Positions 1 to 13,100 of a DNA stretch of 64,000 bases are shown here, piece after piece. The first letter of the stretch is position 1. Each line of letters begins with the position of its first letter. A model generated the notes under the pieces. That model was not told the origin of the DNA and ran no database searches. It saw nothing but the letters and a program-made list of their open reading frames with translations. The DNA is from Eleginops maclovinus (taxonomy: Eukaryota > Chordata > Actinopteri > Perciformes > Eleginopidae): assembly GCF_036324505.1 (NCBI RefSeq), contig NC_086360.1, forward strand, positions 12,828,293 through 12,892,292, given 5' to 3'. A program made the translations under genes and the position numbers.

Positions 1-196
1 TGTCCAACTCAGTCTGTATTGTGAGGGTAGACCTGATAAAACCTATTATACATGTTATTTTATATTTGTTTACATTGATCCATAATCCAAATGTTGTCGG
101 CATCAAAACCTGCAAGGACTGTAGGGAATAAATATATAGTGATAATTAAGTTATCCTCTTTTCTAATTATTCATCTCCCTGTTTTTTCCATAGCAG

Positions 197-3100
197 AGGT
201 TCCACTATTCAACAGCACAGTGCTTCTGAACACAGAGCACATCTGGCACCCCAGGATACGAGAGGTGAGCCAAAGACAAATGAAATCATTTAAAAGATTC
301 TGTTGTTGTTTAAATTCATAGGAAATATGGGAGAAAGATGTTATTCAGCTTAATAACTCCTTATGGACATCTTTACACAACCATGGCTAAACTAGGAGCG
401 TGCACTCAGTACAGTGCTTATCTCTACGTGTTGTGTCTGGGGGGCATGGAGTTCAGGGTGGTCTGTGTGTACTGTACAGTGTGTATGTATGACGATGGAA
501 AGAGAAGAGGCAATATGCAGCTTATATTAACAGCAAACTAGCTCTCCTCCCAGAGTAACTATAATAGGAGACTAAGAAGTTCGATTGCAGTCATCGTTAG
601 GTTCACTTTGATACTTACGCAGATAGAAATCCCTGTCTTTACTCACTATTAATAATCTGCTACTTTTTTTCACAAATAATGGTTTGGTCTGTAAAGTAAT
701 GTAAAAAAACATGCCATCCCAGTTTCACAAGTCCAAATGTTGAGATTTTGTGTAAATATACTTGGTTTAGTACAATATAAAACAGAGAAAAGCAGGAAAT
801 CTCCGTAGTTTAGAGTTTGAAAACAGCAGTTGCTGTTACTTATGCATGAAAAATGACTAATGATTATTTTGTAATCATCAAAATAGACAACAATGGAAGT
901 TTTGTAAACCAATAATTAAATAGGATATTTATATTTTTTGGTCCTTTTTTTTATTGTTATGTATCTGATATGTCAGAGGAAGTTTTTAAGTGTCTGTGAA
1001 GTCAAATCTCTACGTAAGTGGATAATAAAGCTCTCTATTCTAAAGATCACAGTGTGTATGGCTTCAGGGTTTAGTTTCCGTCACAGAAGCTGTTAATTTG
1101 TATTAACCTTTTTCCGTTAGTGTAAGCCATTTGAGCAATTGATTTATATGTGACGCATGAATGAGACTTAACTCAATCTGGCCAGAAAAAATTGTTGAAC
1201 GAGACATCAATGGTCTGAGGGCAGGATGAACATTCGTGTGATAAAAAGTGACCGGAGTGAACACAAAGAAGGATTAAGCCAGGACTAACAGGATTCTGAT
1301 TCTGTAACCTCATCTCCTTCAACCGTGAAGAAAGCAATGGCTTCTTTAATGTAATTTCCCAGGATTTCTTTAAGGATTACTTTTTCTTTGGGTTACACTT
1401 GGATAACGAATCAAACATGTTCATTCTGATATAATCCCTGCTCTTTGTTTAGATAATCCATTTTGTTCATAATTTTTTTAATGTATTTTTTCTATTACCC
1501 TTATTTCTCTCTCTCTTTCAATATCCTGTCAGATCCAAGGGGCTATCATCGTGTCATCTTTGGTCGAAGTGTGTATCGGAGCGCTGGGTCTGCCTGGGCT
1601 CCTGCTGAAATACATCGGACCTCTGACCATCACCCCCACCGTGACCCTCATCGGCCTGTCTGGGTTCCAGGCTGCAGGGGAGAGGGCCGGAAAACACTGG
1701 GGCATTGCTATGCTGTAGGTTCAGACTTTACACAAAGAAATGCACATTCAGGAGTCAAAAAAATCCAACTTACAGTGACCCTCATCTGGGAATCCATTTA
1801 TTTGTTATCCCTTTGTGTTCGGTACATACTGATGATACAGATTGTATTAAGGGCGAATATTCGGGAACAAACTAAATACACAGATGATCTGCTATTGTAG
1901 ACAATGCTGCAGGAATGCTAAGTTTCTATAAATATATTTTGTCACCTTTTGAAACCTCAGAAACTCAGCCCTCCTATCTATTGTCCGCTTTTCTAGATAC
2001 AGCAACATACTTTATGATACATATTTTGGGGTATTATCTTTAGCTTTTTTACAAATATGAGTAGTATATCTGCATGGTAGCTTGTAGCTCATTGCCCCAA
2101 CTGATTTACAGTCAAATAAACTTTCAAGTGCTTTTCCTTTACAGAGTATAGGCCTATGTCCAGTTAAAAATAGAGCTGATTCAGAAATATAAAGAAAGTG
2201 GTTGTTTAGCTTAAGGAAATAACCTACTGGATGATGTTAAGACACAGAGGATTGATTCATGGGGGAAGATCCCCTTCAAAGCTGTGATATTCATGTGCTG
2301 TGACATCAGTTCCTGCTGTTTCACGGCTGTTTTGCGCTGAAGCCCGAGGCATCCTCCTCTCGCTCCACTGGGACAGAGGATGTGCCTGTAATTGCCAGTG
2401 ATTTGCTTTTTCACCAGCAGTTAGGATATTTGATTGGCTTTGAAGCCTTTGGGGTCTGTGTTGGACATGTATGGCTAGAACATGATAGCACAGGATAAGC
2501 TTCCTCACAGGACAATATTGAGAAAATAGCAAGTCATTGTGATCCACATAACTGAGGAAGAGGGTTTCTGTCTGCAGGACTATCTTCTTGGTGCTGCTCT
2601 TCTCTCAATATGCCAGAAATGTTCATTTCCCTCTGCCAGTCTACAAGCACAAGAAAGGCTGGACTTTCTACAGGCTGCAGGTCTTCAAAATGTTCCCTGT
2701 GAGTACACAACCTCTTCCTCAGTTACATACATACTTTAGCTTGTTGCCTAATGCCTTAGACGCTTGATGAATTGACTTTGGTTTCTTAGCAACTTGCCCT
2801 CAATAACAGTTTCCCTTTTAGTCACAAATTATTCAAACCAGCTAATTTATTTCTCCCTGGAAGCAGGGACCGGTACTTCTGCCTGCATGCGTATGTGCAT
2901 ATAAAACACCAGTCTTCTCCTGCCCTCTGCTGGTGACATTAAAATATAAACTCTCTTAAAGCCTGATGTGTATATACACAAACATACACATTTAATTTAC
3001 CATAGTTCAAATGTGCTGGGAAAGCTTAAACCACAATGCAAACCACTTAAATTACTTGTTTTTCTGCAAAAATGATAAAAGTTTTAAGTCATGGTAAAAT

Positions 3101-6100
3101 GGAAGTTTAATTTTAAATATTATATTATTATTATATAGTTTGACAGGAAACCAAACACTGTTTTTGATTGGATTACCATATTTTACCACTAGGTGTCGCA
3201 CTATGTAGCAGCTGTTTTCACAGGAAGCGGAAACTGATTTTGAGCGTTCCTCGAACAGATATATATATATATATATATATTTTGCATTTAGGATTGAAAT
3301 TGAAAAATTGTATTTGTTGTTTTATTTATTAACTTTATCTGCAATGTGAATTTCTAACAAGCATTGTTTCTTTGACCCAGATCATAATGGCCATCCTCGT
3401 GTCATGGCTGCTGTGTTTCATTTTCACTGTGACTGACGTTTTCCCGCCGGAAGTAGACAAATACGGCTACCACGCCCGCACAGACGCACGTCAAGGAATC
3501 GTCCAGGCTGCCCCATGGTTTAAGATACCATACCCATGTAAGTGTTTGTTAGGAGGAACAAGCAGTGTTACAAATGAGTGTTGGTGTTGTGCGATAAGCT
3601 GTGTTCGACAGTTTTGTAGGAATCCCTGAGAGGAAAATGGATAAAAAAATCTGGTAATCGATTTCCATGTTTTATCCAAATAGTTTTCTCTCCTTAAGAA
3701 AATGCTTTCACTATGATGTAAACAAGTGTATATGTACAGGACTCTACTGAAATAAACCAATTAATACAACCAAAAGGAAGTCAGAGGAAAGGCAGATCAT
3801 AGCGTTGTAAATCATACCAAAGATTAAAAAAAAAAAAGAAGAAATTCAGAGGAAGAGTATCGAGATTTAATTGAATCCAAACAAAAGTCTAATTTTAAAG
3901 ATATTTTCGGTCTGAAAGCAGCAGGTTCTCCTCTCTGACCCACTCTGTGTTCTTACCTCCACAGTCCAGTGGGGCCTTCCAACAGTAACGGCTGCAGGTG
4001 TGATCGGCATGATGAGCGCTGTGGTGGCCAGCATCATAGAATCCATCGGAGATTACTACGCCTGCGCACGTCTCTCCTGTGCTCCTCCGCCTCCCATCCA
4101 CGCCATCAATAGGTGACCCTTCAGTCTCAGTTACTTCTCATTGTAATATTTGAGTTTGTTTCAGAATGAAGTGTCTTGAATTGTGTTTTCTATGTAGGGG
4201 GATATTTGTTGAAGGAATCTCCTGTGTGCTGGATGGTCTTTTCGGGACAGGAAATGGCTCCACCTCCTCCAGTCCAAATATAGGCGTTCTGGGAATCACA
4301 AAGGTAACAACCTTTCCCTGAAATGGATTTTCTCTAATTAATAATGCTATTTATTTTACAGTGATGGTGTATTTGTGTGAAATAAATATACAAGATCTGA
4401 GGGGATAAGTCACCTTTTTCAATGGAAAAAATACCTGATATGATCGGGTTTTGGGTGTTAGTTTGACAAAATATTTTCTCACACTCTAGGAACTTGTCAT
4501 GGGTATTTATCAAAATTCTCTGACATTTATAGATTACATTTTAGTCACATTAATTCTTAATGAGAATAATTGTTAATTGAGGCCCTACATTGCATTAAAT
4601 CAAAATTCACAATCTTCCTCAAACTGATCCTTGCCTAGACACCCCCTAGTTCCATTCTGTTAAAGTACAAGTAGAAAAAAACTGATGCTTCAAGACCATG
4701 TTCAGGAAACATCCGTCATTATACATTAGGATATTGAATATATTCATTCAGCTGTTTTATAATGTTCCATATTATATAAAATAATGTGTAGCAGCACATT
4801 AGCTGTGCTCTGAACTGGATGGTGGGTGCATTGTTTTTTTTAATTGATATTGTAGCTCGCCCTTGCTGACCTGTGTTTGCTCCCTCTGATCTCTGATTGG
4901 TCTTCCAGGTGGGCAGCAGACGTGTGATTCAGTATGGAGCTGCCATGATGTTGCTGCTGGGGCTCATTGGTAAATTCAGCGCCCTGTTTGCGTCTCTGCC
5001 CGACCCCGTCCTGGGAGCTCTGTTCTGCACCCTGTTTGGTATGATCACAGCGGTGGGACTCTCCAACCTGCAGTTTGTTGACCTTAACTCCTCGAGGAAC
5101 CTCTTTGTTCTCGGCTTCTCCATCTTCTTCGGCCTGACGCTGCCGAGCTACCTCAAACAGAACCCACTGGTCACCGGTAAGTCGGGGCAGATATCTGAAT
5201 TTATCAAGAGGGTTGATTGTGATTCACATTTATCTCGGTACCAACTAATGGAGCATGTCGATGTTCCTGTGCACAAAATTCTCTGTTCCCTGGACCTTTT
5301 ATTAATTATTTGTGATTAACAGGAATATCATAAAGCGTTATGACTGTTGAGCAACTTTTGTTTAATATATTCAGTCTAGAGACGCGCAGCCGCGGACTCC
5401 GCGGTTTAGGCGGATGACGTGACGAAAACTAATATTTTAATTAAATTCGGGTGGGTGGCGGTCGAACCAATCAAATTAAAAAAATATATATATATATTGT
5501 TAGCTACATCCGGAATAAGCTACATCCGGAAAAAAACGAGCACACTTTAAAATAGTCAAATTTTCATCAGGCAGTAATTTGGCCTAGTTGCGTCTATGCA
5601 TGCTGCTTTGTTCATTATCAGAGATAGCAACGCCGGCGAAGGTGGTACATGACAAACTCAAAAAGGGAGAACTAAAACCCTAGGGAAAAAGAAGGTCGGA
5701 AAAGTGCTGCCTGGAATAACTCTTATGAAGTGTTGAATCAGGATGACACCAGTGCAGGCAAGACAAGCAAGTTTTGGGGTTTTTATGGACAATTAAAAAT
5801 GTGAACATGCACTGTTGTGCGGTCGACGTTAAGCGAATTGCGGAATGAATAGAAAAAAGATGCGCTCTTTCCATGCAGTCAAAATTAACGTCTTCAGAAC
5901 AGGCTCGTCCTGGATGTTACCCTGACATGACAGTGAGTAGAGTTAATTCGCCTATAAAGTGAATGACTTGTTATGATATTCGGGCTTTCTTTCTTTTTGC
6001 AAAAAATAAATGCATAGACCTAAAAACAACCGGCGGATGGCGGGCGGGTGCGGTTTTGAAAATTGGTCAAAAAACATTGGTTCGGATGGATGGGACGGAT

Positions 6101-9100
6101 GATGAGTTGTGTGATGCGGATTAAGTAATAGCCTATCCGCGCATCTCTAATTCAGTCAGTGATAAGTGGTCAGTGTGAGAGAAATGCAAAAGTGCATACA
6201 GTATATGGTTTCTGTTATCTTATCCCATCTGTAGGACGTTTGACATTAGAAATGCTTGTCTGAACTGTTTCCTGATTAAGTGTGCCATGTTCTTTTGTTA
6301 CTTCTCAGCCACACTTGCGTAATAATGATTAGAAATAGATCAGTTTCTGCTGTAAGAATTTACATTTATCACATTTCTATCTCAGTTCTTACACATTTCA
6401 AATTCCAACTGCATTACTCTGAAAAGTTTTGAGACGTTTTCTGTCGAGGTTCCATTCTTATCTTAAACTGCTTACCCTTTGTAGATTGATGCATGCTTAT
6501 GAATAAACAAACCCACTAGATGCAAGTACACCCAGTGAGTCGTTTCTCTGGCTAAAATTAAATTGTTGACAGGCTGTCTAAGGAGTTAATTTACCGCACA
6601 TACTAACATAACTGCAATGAGTTTGAGGATATTTAAAAATGGTGTGTTTCTGGAACTGAAAATTGCCTGAAACTAAGAGTCCATCCATCCATCCATCTTC
6701 TCCCGCTTGTCCGTCAGGGTCGCGGAGGTAACAGCTCCAGCAGAAAGCCCCAAACTTTCCTTTCCCTGGCCACATCGACCAGCTCTGACTGGGGGATTCC
6801 AAGGCGCTCCCAGGCCAGCGAAGAGATATAATCCCTCCACCTGGTCCTAGGTCTACCCCTCGGTCTCTTCCTGGTCCTAGGTCTACCCCTCGGTCTCTTC
6901 CCAGCTGGACGTGCCTGGAACACCTCCCTAGAGAGGCGACCAGGTGGCATCCTCATTAGGTGCCCGAACCACCACAACTGGCTCCTTTCAACGCGAAGGA
7001 GCAGCGGTTCTACTCCGAGTCCCTCCCGGATGACTGAACTTCTCACCTTATCCCTAAGGGAGATGCCAGCCACCCTGTGGAGAAATCCCATTTTGGCCGC
7101 TTGTATCCGCGATCTCGTTCTTTTGGTCATGACCCATCCTTCATGACCATAGGTGAGGGTAGGAACGAAGATGGCCCGGTAGACAGAGAGCTTTGCCTTC
7201 TGGCTCAGCTCTCTTTTCGTCACAACGGTGCGGTAAAGCGACTGCAGTACCGCTCCCGCTGCTCCGATTCTCCGGCCCATCTCACGCTCCATTGTTCCCT
7301 CACTCGAGAACAAGACCCCGAGATACTTGAACTCCTTCACTTGGGGTAAGGCTTCATTCCCTACCTGGAGTGGACAGTCCATCGGTTTCCTGCTGAGAAC
7401 CATGGCCTCAGATTTGGAGGTGCTGATCCTCATCCCAGCCGCTTCACACTCGGCCGCGAACCGATCCAGTGAGTGCTGAAGGTCACAGACCGATGAAGCC
7501 ATTAGGACCACATCATCTGCAAAAAGCAGTGGTGCAATCCTTAGCCCACCGAACTGCAGACCCCCTCCCCCACGACTACGCCTCGAAATCCTGTCCATGA
7601 ATATCACAAACAGGATTGGTGACAAAGCGCAGCCCTGGCGGAGGCCAACCCTCACCGGAAATCGGTCCGACGTGCTGCCAAGGACCCGACACAGCTCTCG
7701 CTTTGAGAGTACAGAGATTGGATGGCCCTAAGTAGAGACCCCCTCACCCCATACTCCGGCAGCACCTCCCACAGTATCTCCCTGGGAACCCGGTCATACG
7801 CCTTCTCCAAATCCACAAAACACATGTAGACCGGATGAGCGTACTCCCAGGCCCCCTCCAGGATCCTTGCGAGAGTGAAAAGCTGGTCCGTCGTTCCACG
7901 ACCAGGACGAAAACCGCATTGTTCCTCTTCAATCTGAGGTTCGACAATCGGCCGGACCCTCCTTTCCAGCACCTTAGAGTAAACTTTCCCAGGGAGGCTG
8001 AGTAATGTGATGCCTCTGTAATTGGCACCCACCCTCTGATCCCCCTTTTTAAAAAGAGGAACCACCACCCCGGTCTGCCACTCCTTCGGTACTGTTTCCG
8101 ACTTCCACGCAATGTTGATGAGACGTGTCAACCATGACAGTCCCTCAACACCCAGAGCCTTCAGCATTTCTGGGCGGATCTCATCCACCCTCAGGGCTTT
8201 GCCACTGTGGAGCTGTTTAACTACCTCAGTGACTTCCCCCGGTGAGATTGGAATTGATCCCCCTTCATACTCCAGCTCCGCCTCTAACATAGAGTGCGGA
8301 GTTGTCGGATTCAGGAGTTCCTCAAAGTGTTCCTTCCACCGCCCTAACACACTATCAGTTGAGGTCAACAGCGTCCCATCCATACTGTACACAGCTTGGA
8401 TGGTTCCCTGCTTCCCCTTCCTGAGGTGTCGGACGGTTTTCCAGAACAACTTTGGTGCCGACCAAAGTCCTTCTCCATCGCTTCTCCGAACTTCTCCCAC
8501 ACCTGCTGCTTTGCCTCGGCCACGGCTGAGGCTGCTGCCCTTCGGGCCTGTCGATACCTTGCAACTGCGTCAGGAGTACCCAGGGATAACATATCCCGGA
8601 TGGCCTCCTTCTTCAGTCAGACGGCTTCCCTGACCACCGGTGTCCACCACGAGGTTTGAGGGTTACCGCCCCTTGAGGCACCTAAGACCTTGAGACCACA
8701 GCTCCCCGCCGCAGCTTCGGCAATAGAGGCTTTTCCCCCCTATGACCCGCAGGCGTAGGGAGGCGACCTTCTCGTCCACTGGGGTAAACTCCAACAAAAG
8801 CAGCACTCAACCGGGGGCTTGTGAGTATCCCCACACCCGCTCGGCAACTCACATCTTGGGCAACTCCGGAGAAGAATAGAGTCCAACCCCTATCAAGAAG
8901 TAAGGTTCCAGAGCCGACGCTGTGCGTAGAGGTGAGCCCCACCAGATCCAACTGGTAACGCTCCACCTCCCGCACAAGCTCCGGCTCCTTCCCCCTCAGA
9001 GAGGTGACATTCCCGGTCCCCAAAGCCAGCTTCTGTCGCCTGAGTCTGGTCCGTCGAGACCCTCTGCTTTCACTGCCACCCTTCTGGCAGCGCACCCGAC

Positions 9101-10178
9101 CCCATCGTTGTTTCCTGTAGGTGGTGGGCCCGCGGGACGGAGAAGCGGAGGTGTTGCCCACGTTGCTTTTTCGGGCTGTGCCCGGCCGGGCTCCGTGGCA
9201 AGCCCGGCCACCAGACGCTCGCGGACGAGTCCTCCTTCTGGGCTTGGCTCCAGAAGGGGACCCCGGGCTTCCTCCGGGCCGGGTATCCTCGCTTCCAATT
9301 GTGTTATTCATGGAGTCTTTTTGAACCAATCTTAGTCTGGCCCCTTACCTGAGACCAATTTGCCATGGGAGACCCTACCTGGAACACAAGGTTCCAGACA
9401 ACACAGCCCCCAGGTTCATCAGGGCACACAAACCTCTCCACCACGATAAGGTGCTGGTTCTCGGAAAGGGAAACTAAGAGTAATTTATTTAATGTTGTGT
9501 AATTAGTGACTAAGCCCTTGTCTTTATTATCTTTTACAGGAATAGTTGGTGTCGACCAAGTGTTGAACGTGCTCCTGACCACTGCCATGTTTGTCGGTGG
9601 CTCTGTAGCCTTCGTTTTGGACAATACCATACCTGGCAAGTGTCTTTTTCGTACTTCTGTCAAACTGATATTTAAAAAAGGAATGCGGCCTGAATTATCT
9701 TTGGGTTATACATTTAATGGCTTGATGATCAAGACAATGCGTTTCATTTTTGTATTTAGTCCTGTGTCAAATTACCTTTTTCATTTATATCGTGAAAAGT
9801 TAACCTTATCCAGTTTTTATTTTTACAAGTTTTAGTTGACTGGAGCGGTTATGTCTCCAAATAAAAAACTATGATTAATCAGTCTTTGTTTTCTGCTCAG
9901 GCACCTCTGAGGAGCGAGGCGTCAGGAAGCTGAAGCGTGGCGGTGGTCTCAGTGCAGCAGAACTGGAAGGGATGAGATCGTATGATCTGCCGTTTGGGAT
10001 GGACTTTCTCCGCAGACACCCTGTCTTCAAGTACTTCCCCATCAGTCCCACCTTCCAAGGCTACCAGTGGGGGAGGCTACGAGGAACCTGCAGGAGCAGA
10101 AAAGGACATGGGGATGCAGTGAAGGGGGGAGGAATTGGAGGGGAGGGAGGCGCGCCACCAGGCGAGAGTGGGGTATAG
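197..10178 (+). CDS. slc23a2: Sodium-dependent vitamin C transporter 2 (3' nine exons, 5' part outside window)
   Basis: Plasma-membrane Na+/L-ascorbate cotransporter of the nucleobase-ascorbate (SLC23) family. Exons read by frame and splice sites: 197-264, 1533-1714, 2578-2698, 3381-3537, 3965-4112, 4198-4303, 4909-5176, 9540-9635, 9901-10178 (stop TGA/TAG class codon TAG at 10176-10178), giving about 473 residues. Seen: [32 protein letters not shown], the family core [16 protein letters not shown] followed by [12 protein letters not shown], and [10 protein letters not shown] with N-glycosylation sequons; many hydrophobic segments. The tail SYDLPFGM...PISPTF..GY.W..LR fits SVCT2 better than SVCT1, and the rassf2 neighbour supports slc23a2. 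The donor after 9635 is GC, not GT. The last about 35 residues are Gly-rich and uncertain: a G5 run at 10069-10073 precedes them. Intron 7 of this partial set is swollen by two transposons. Identity is from remembered homologues. Confidence 0.95.
3260..3282. repeat. (AT)n microsatellite
   Basis: About eleven uninterrupted AT units in the slc23a2 intron just before the exon that starts at 3381. Confidence 0.85.
5377..6149. mobile_element. Non-autonomous hAT-type MITE with 8-bp target duplication
   Basis: A 773-bp insertion in the slc23a2 intron between the exons ending at 5176 and starting at 9540. It begins TAGAGACGCGC and its reverse complement begins TAGAGATGCGC, so the ends form an imperfect terminal inverted repeat with one mismatch in the first eleven bases. 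The eight bases ATTCAGTC flank it on both sides (5369-5376 and 6150-6157). An 8-bp duplication with TAGRGATGCGC-type ends is the mark of hAT-superfamily elements. The interior holds no transposase-like open frame; it has CpG-rich subterminal segments and an AT-rich middle, so it must have been moved by a transposase supplied in trans. Confidence 0.85.
6714..8592 (-). pseudogene. Rex3 reverse transcriptase, frameshifted
   Basis: Three overlapping frames together cover a LINE reverse transcriptase and its C-terminal part. 8592 to about 8460 holds the linker before the RT. 8500-7652 holds the RT fingers and palm with [28 protein letters not shown] and the aspartate of [12 protein letters not shown]. 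7655-6714 holds RQGCALSP, the catalytic FADD motif and the C-terminal region ending in [12 protein letters not shown]. Frame changes lie near 8460 and near 7655-7700. A 30-bp tandem duplication (6841-6870 and 6871-6900) adds ten residues to the Arg-rich C-terminal part. No intact product can be made. Confidence 0.9.
8682..9329 (-). pseudogene. Rex3 N-terminal region with truncated apurinic endonuclease
   Basis: A 215-residue frame. Its first about 100 residues are a basic low-complexity leader. The part starting [19 protein letters not shown] resembles the start of an APE-type LINE endonuclease and continues through [16 protein letters not shown] and [10 protein letters not shown]. The frame then collapses after [19 protein letters not shown] and runs to a stop. 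The rest of the endonuclease, including the DFN and SDH-type motifs, is missing between about 8750 and 8650, so this is a deletion derivative. Confidence is in the family, not in exact ends. Confidence 0.75.
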
Positions 10179-13100
10179 CCAACAGGCTGGGGCCACAAAA
10201 TCCAAAATGTGGCGGAAGTCGGGGAGCAAGGGATGGTTCAATGAGATAAATGGATGGAAGAGTAGGGGACAGAAGCGATGCAGGATTCGGGACTGTGTGT
10301 GATGCACAACCCCCCCTCACCCCCAGTATGTGTTTTCTTTAGCTTGTGTCAGTCTCTTCCCACTTCCCTCTATGCTATTTAAAGCATGCTATAGCAAGTC
10401 ACAGCATGCTATAAAGATGTCACCATGCGGAGGTTAGTTGGTGTGTGTGCATGTGTGTTTGCATCAAGAGAAAAACCTCTTTGTGCATTAATTTAATTGC
10501 ACTATAATCCAGGAGGAGACAGATGGACATCAAACATTTGAAGCTGAATGTTTTGATCATAACTTGCTAACTTAACAATATTATAAAACATGTTCCACTG
10601 AAAACTTAGTAGATTAGATTATGTCAATCGAGGATTATGCAAAATTCCTGGTCTGGATCATCTGCCTCTTAACTTGTTATGCAGCCTCATTAGAGACGCA
10701 CACACACATGTGCTCACACACCTCCTGCGTCAACAAAACTAGCTTGAGCGCTACAATGCACGTTGGGTTATACAGAGTGATGGGAGTTTTCGTCAGGTGC
10801 CCTGAGCCATGCAAAGTGATTGTGAGTTTATTTTTTGTTTTTGCACTATCTGCCTCCTGAGTCCAAAAGCAGACTGTCTCTCCGCAGCTCATGCCCCCGT
10901 TTCTTCAGTAAACCCACTCAGAGACCTGTTCAGCACACAAAACATCCACTCATCTCGTGGTACAGAAACTCTCATCCACCATTTGTCTGAAGCAGTAAAC
11001 GCTAATATTCACCTTTAGCTTCCCGAAACCAGTTTACATCTCTTCAATGTGTCAATATTATGCATCAGTAACTGAAATTACTTTTTTCTAATGACACACC
11101 TTTGGAACAAATCAGTTTTTCTTATTACAAAACAAAGCAAGCTCTACCATAAATAATACACCACTGACACTGTCCTAACCCACTTTACATTAGTACATTC
11201 AGGAAGCCTGTACATGATTGTACTATGAAGTAAAGGTGGAGGTTTTGTTTGGATGTGGAGTATTTTAAAATAACAAAAGCGGTTTTGGAGAGTTTAATGT
11301 TATTACAGTTTTATGATAAATAATCATCAAATGGTTTTGATGATTATCAATTCCCCTACATTCCTCCTCCTCCTCCCATCTGCAGTCCCTCGCATGCCTC
11401 CAACTTTTATCCCTCTTTAATTAACTGCTGATGTTTGTAACTGTTTCTGTCTGTTGTAGTTCAGGTTGTGGCGGTTCATTTAGCTGAGTAGAGTTTAATG
11501 AGAAAAGTTTCAGAGCATCAGCAGCCTGTTACCTATTAGGCCCGAAGAGCAAGTCTCTAATTCGACTCCACTGTGTGCCTCTGGTGTTTTTAATTGGAAA
11601 AACAGCGATTTAAAAACGCCATAAAGAGTTAGCAGAGTTATAATCTTGGTAAATAATGAAGCAAAAAAGTCCATTATTGTGTATTGGTACAAATGACAGC
11701 TAATACACTAAATATTTAGTTTTTTACTAAACCAAAATGCTAATAGCTCTTTATTTTGATTTCATCTGATTTGAGTGTTTCCCACATACCAAAACTTTTG
11801 TATAAGTATTGGCTTTTTATTGCTATTAAGAAACAAAACAAAAAAAACTAGTTTGACATCTCTTCCCAAATTTCCTCACTTTTTTATCTACGATGTTAAA
11901 GCTATTTATTTATTTATGAGCAGAAAGTTGATGTTTAGAGATTGCCTGAAGCAGTTTTATGTGTCTGTTGCACAATGTTGAAAGTATATTTATTAGCCTA
12001 CTTGTTCATGCCCCCTAAAGATCAGTGTGATGACAATGGACCACCCTCAGCCTCAGCTACAGGCGGTGCATTTAGAACTCACAGCTGGCATCAGCATTTT
12101 TTTCTAAAGATGGTTTCTAATATAAGCTGCTTCTATTTCATTCCATTTATATCATGTTGTTTTTTTTTAAAAGAGAGGAAAACACTTTTAAATGTTAAAA
12201 CGGGATAGGTTAGTCCAACTTCATTATCAATGCCTTTTTGCTACAAGTACTGTTTGCACATGTTATGGTGCCAAGAAGATCAGGGTGTCGGAGTGACAAA
12301 TGCTCACCAACACGAAACCCTAAAATGTCAAAGTATAAGTATGAACGTTGTTTTGATTCATGACCTGAAATCAAGGAGCTGATTGTAATTGAACCGTTTT
12401 GGACCTTTGGCTATAATAGCATGGTTAGCTGTGGCCACAGTTATGACTTTGACACCTACAATAATACGATTCTTGTGATTTAATCACAAAATGCAACAAA
12501 AAACATAAACACATTAAGTTGGATCTTTAAAGATATTTTGTTATCTTTCAAATGTCTTGTGTCCGCTAGGTATAATACAAATGTTTGCCCAGGACCAAGT
12601 TAAAATCTTATATTTCCACAGACTGTGATGCTCCTCTCTGCTCTACTGCTTTGCTAGATTTAAACTAGCCTGTAGAACCTGGCAGTGACCAGTGTCCTGC
12701 CTATAACATACCAAATCAAGTATTTGAGTAATCAATTTTGATACAACAAAATCAAGGCTGTCAAGATGTGTTTGACTTTTAAAATAAAATACTCACGGTC
12801 CCAGCTTCTGTTAAATAACAATAGTTTTATGCAAATTGAAATTCACTTTCTTTCACCTAATGTTTAAAAAAGAATCTAGTGTACATGTGTGTTCAGGCAA
12901 TACCCACATACACAAATTCAACATACTATGCATTTGGAACCTACTAAATAGTCAATGTCATGTAATACTTGGTGTGAATATATATATTTGTATGCAATTT
13001 GAACACAGCCTTAAGTCCAAATTCTACAGGGGCAACATTTCGGGGTGTATGCATGTAATTAAGTTAGAAAATGGTGGTAGTAATTGCTGAAATTCAGGTC

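Larger units (their letters stand above)
6681..9469 (-). mobile_element. Rex3 (RTE-clade) non-LTR retrotransposon, internally deleted
   Basis: A 2.8-kb LINE in antisense orientation to slc23a2. The 12-bp sequence GAAACTAAGAGT flanks it perfectly (6669-6680 and 9470-9481), fixing both ends. On the minus strand the 3' end is a GGAT/GATG tandem tail, typical of Rex3. The RT gene contains segments matching the classic Rex3 PCR primers as I remember them: 7617-7637 (19 of 21) and 8061-8080 (all 20), 464 bp apart as expected for the Rex3 probe. The 5' part looks complete but the endonuclease region is shortened and out of frame, so the copy is dead by internal deletion rather than by 5' truncation. 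Confidence 0.93.

Noticed and set aside
3895..4101. Minus-strand frame across the slc23a2 signature exon
   Set aside because: Shadow of the highly conserved [16 protein letters not shown] exon on the plus strand.
10042..10320. Minus-strand frames over the end of slc23a2
   Set aside because: Shadows of the last coding exon and the G-rich tail; no conserved motifs.
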